Shown here piece after piece: positions 18,635 to 20,117 of a stretch of DNA of 20,117 nt. Source of the DNA: Fragilariopsis cylindrus CCMP1102. Its lineage: Eukaryota; Bacillariophyta; Bacillariophyceae; Bacillariales; Bacillariaceae. The stretch lies in contig FMBT01000718.1 in NCBI GenBank assembly GCA_900095095.1, positions 1 to 20,117 on the forward strand, written 5' to 3'. A program made the translations under genes and the position numbers. Every line of letters starts with the position of its first letter. Position 1 is the first letter of the stretch. The notes under the pieces were generated by a model that was not told where the DNA came from, made no database searches, and worked only from the letters and a program-made list of their open reading frames with translations.

Positions 18635-19201
18635 TTAGATATTACCACCCGAATGTCCTCCCTCGAAGTCTTCATCCGGAGAAATACTAACAGTCAACCC
18701 TTGTCTTTGAAGACCCAGACAGAATTGTTCAGCCTGTTTTTTCCATGTCTTTGTTACGGTAGCTTTACCGACACCGTGAGTTTCAACACAAATTTCGAAT
18801 GATGCCTTACGGTCCAATGTACCAATACATTTACTAAGACTTCGAATAACGTAATTGAATGTATGTACTTCGTCATTGTGAAGGACGACTCTCCACATCT
18901 CCTCCTTCTTCTTATCATCTTTTGTTTCAGTTTCTGTTCTCTCCTTGACAATAGTTGTAAGTCCCTTTTTTGTTGAACGATCCCGTTCTTCACCGGCCAT
19001 GAAAAGTTTCGTCGTCGAAGATACAAATGTAATAGGAAGAGGTGATGATGATATCGATGGTGATGATAATGTGGATGATGATGGCGATAATGGCGATACC
19101 CGCATGTTATTATTGACAGGTGGCAATACCGAAAAGCCAGACGATACTGTCACGTAGCATCCAACACAAATGAGAACGAACAATAGATTTTGAATAAACA
19201 T
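18635..19201 (-). CDS. clpS: Plastid ClpS, N-degron adaptor of the Clp protease
   Basis: ClpS recognises destabilising N-terminal residues and hands proteins to the ClpC/ClpP protease in the stroma. The 188-aa frame begins with a hydrophobic signal peptide and a cleavage motif VSSG|FSVLP (F23), then a Ser/Pro-rich transit peptide to about residue 68. The ClpS core is 103-176: WRVVLHNDEVHTFNYVIRSL, then ETHGVGKATVTKTWKKQAEQ. Asn109 and Asp110 and His142 match the E. coli N-degron pocket residues N34, D35 and H66. E. coli D36 is Glu here, and the gatekeeper M40 position appears to be Phe. A charged linker (about 70-101) precedes the core. The C-terminus ends in an acidic/Gly tail. It converges with the plastid kinase gene across a 212-bp gap and has paired G-boxes upstream. 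No frame break. Confidence 0.93.
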   Translation of the reverse strand: MFIQNLLFVLICVGCYVTVSSGFSVLPPVNNNMRVSPLSPSSSTLSSPSISSSPLPITFVSSTTKLFMAGEERDRSTKKGLTTIVKERTETETKDDKKKEEMWRVVLHNDEVHTFNYVIRSLSKCIGTLDRKASFEICVETHGVGKATVTKTWKKQAEQFCLGLQRQGLTVSISPDEDFEGGHSGGNI

Positions 19202-19408
19202 GATTGTCGGTATGGTTTTTTTTTATTGGGGGAGGATATGTGAAGTATATGGAGCTACTTGGTTGGTTATTGGAAGAAGTATTTTGTCAAATGTAGCAGA
19301 GTTTATCTATCTCATTGTTGTCGACATCAGCAATCAATAACTGTATTTTATAGTCCATCAAATAATAAAATTAATCTCTTTTTTTTGTGACGCTTTCTTC
19401 GATTAAAT

Positions 19409-19428
19409 CCACGTGGATCTCCACGTGG
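19409..19428. promoter_or_regulatory. Paired G-box (CACGTG) elements upstream of clpS
   Basis: CCACGTGG occurs at 19409-19416 and again at 19421-19428, 12 bp centre to centre, about one helical turn. Both copies are palindromic and extend to TCCACGTGGA. They lie 208-227 bp upstream of the clpS start codon. CACGTG is bound by bZIP and bHLH factors. A regulatory role is inferred from motif, pairing and position. Confidence 0.55.
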
Positions 19429-19450
19429 AGCACGAGTTTTTTTATATTTT

Positions 19451-19479
19451 AGTCGTGTACGAGTTAGTCAGTCGTGTAC
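19451..19479. repeat. Direct repeat AGTCGTGTAC, two copies
   Basis: AGTCGTGTAC occurs at 19451-19460 and 19470-19479, 19 bp apart, just beyond the G-box pair. It could be a second promoter element of clpS or of an unseen gene to the right. Confidence 0.5.
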
Positions 19480-20117
19480 AACGTAGTGTCGAGTGTGTGG
19501 AAAACTTACCATAATATATATATTATATTGTGCGTCAAGCTACCTACCTTAAGCTCTACTAGCGGCTATAAACTCTTCTTTACTAGTTTGTAAATAGGAT
19601 GTATTGTAAAGATTGGTGTAGTTGGTCAATAGTGTGTAGAATCTACTCAGTACAATTTAGTGGTCATTCACTAGTGATACACTCGCAGAATCAAAATCGT
19701 TCCATGTAAATTATAGGAATTATTGTTTGATTTAGATTGTTATAGAAAAGTGATAGTAATAATGTAAAATAGGGTTACATTTCTGTAAGTGGGAACAGAT
19801 AAATAGTTAATTATATGGGCTGTTGAATGTGAGAATAATCAGTAAGTAAGTTGTGTTGCAGGTAGTCTTCTCCCATAAAAATGTCCATGTGGGCCTGCGT
19901 AGTCATAGAAAAATGTCCTACTACCAATTTCCTCATTTTACTATGGCAAACAACTATCATGTAACCTGCTAGCTGAGTTCTAGTGGTAATGAGTTTTGTG
20001 ATAATATGCTGCTGCAAGTATCAAAATTGTGATAGTGATGGAAAATATCCCTCCCTCATAAAAATAATTGTGACTGCAATAATAGTAGTAAAAGTATAGC
20101 TGTCTCTTCTTGTCTTA

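Larger units (their letters stand above)
19202..20117. other. Right-hand spacer upstream of clpS
   Basis: About 900 bp of AT-rich sequence to the window edge. The first 280 bp should contain the clpS promoter, including the G-box pair and a short direct repeat listed separately. Further right, a 68-codon minus ORF (19811-20017) has no recognisable features and is probably chance. No RNA gene was seen. Confidence 0.5.

Noticed and set aside
19811-20017. 68-codon minus ORF at the right edge
   Set aside because: No recognisable domain or signal and no splice context; consistent with chance.
1-20117. CRISPR array, rRNA, bacterial operon or viral genes
   Set aside because: No regularly spaced repeats, rRNA signatures, operon spacing or viral proteins were seen; introns and organelle presequences indicate a eukaryotic nuclear locus.

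Overview
The window looks like nuclear DNA from a photosynthetic eukaryote with a complex red-lineage plastid, most probably a diatom. The evidence is AT-rich spacers, short spliceosomal introns (87-158 nt) with GTAAG or GTATG donors, and two proteins with the bipartite plastid presequence seen in diatoms: a signal peptide followed by a cleavage motif with Phe at +1 (STS|FVP in the ABC1-type kinase, SSG|FSVLP in ClpS). No bacterial operons, CRISPR arrays, rRNA genes or convincing tRNA genes were seen. The species is not determined.

Layout, left to right: (1) a partial OMA1-like mitochondrial M48 metalloprotease (86-855, minus) that runs off the left edge; (2) a FAN/NSMAF-type BEACH-WD40 gene (1540-5417, plus, one intron); (3) a 197-bp MITE with 25-bp terminal inverted repeats and a TA duplication (5824-6020); (4) a Codanin-1-like gene (6071-9753, plus) whose frame is broken about six times; (5) a small Cys-rich four-helix membrane protein (10037-10681, minus, one intron); (6) a 1.4-kb spacer with hairpins and short ORFs; (7) an MFS transporter with four exons (12106-13816, plus); (8) Elongator subunit ELP6 (13880-15025, minus); (9) the cap-binding factor eIF4E (15308-15910, plus); (10) a plastid ABC1/UbiB-type kinase (16769-18422, plus) with one 1-nt frameshift; (11) a plastid ClpS adaptor (18635-19201, minus); (12) a 0.9-kb right-hand spacer with paired G-boxes.

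The genes mostly alternate strand, giving divergent pairs (OMA1/FAN, membrane protein/MFS, ELP6/eIF4E) and convergent pairs (Codanin/membrane protein, MFS/ELP6, ABC1K/ClpS). They are mostly conserved housekeeping functions: mitochondrial and plastid proteostasis, chromatin and histone-chaperone control, translation, and membrane traffic. They do not form one pathway. No clear novel defence or biosynthetic system is present. The points most worth following up are the Codanin-1 homologue with a candidate ASF1-binding motif, its run of same-direction frameshifts, the Stowaway/mariner-like MITE just upstream of it, and the unexplained 10.7-12.1 kb spacer. Several single-base indels break otherwise well-conserved genes, two or three of them in short homopolymers, so base-calling errors in the assembly must be weighed against true gene decay.
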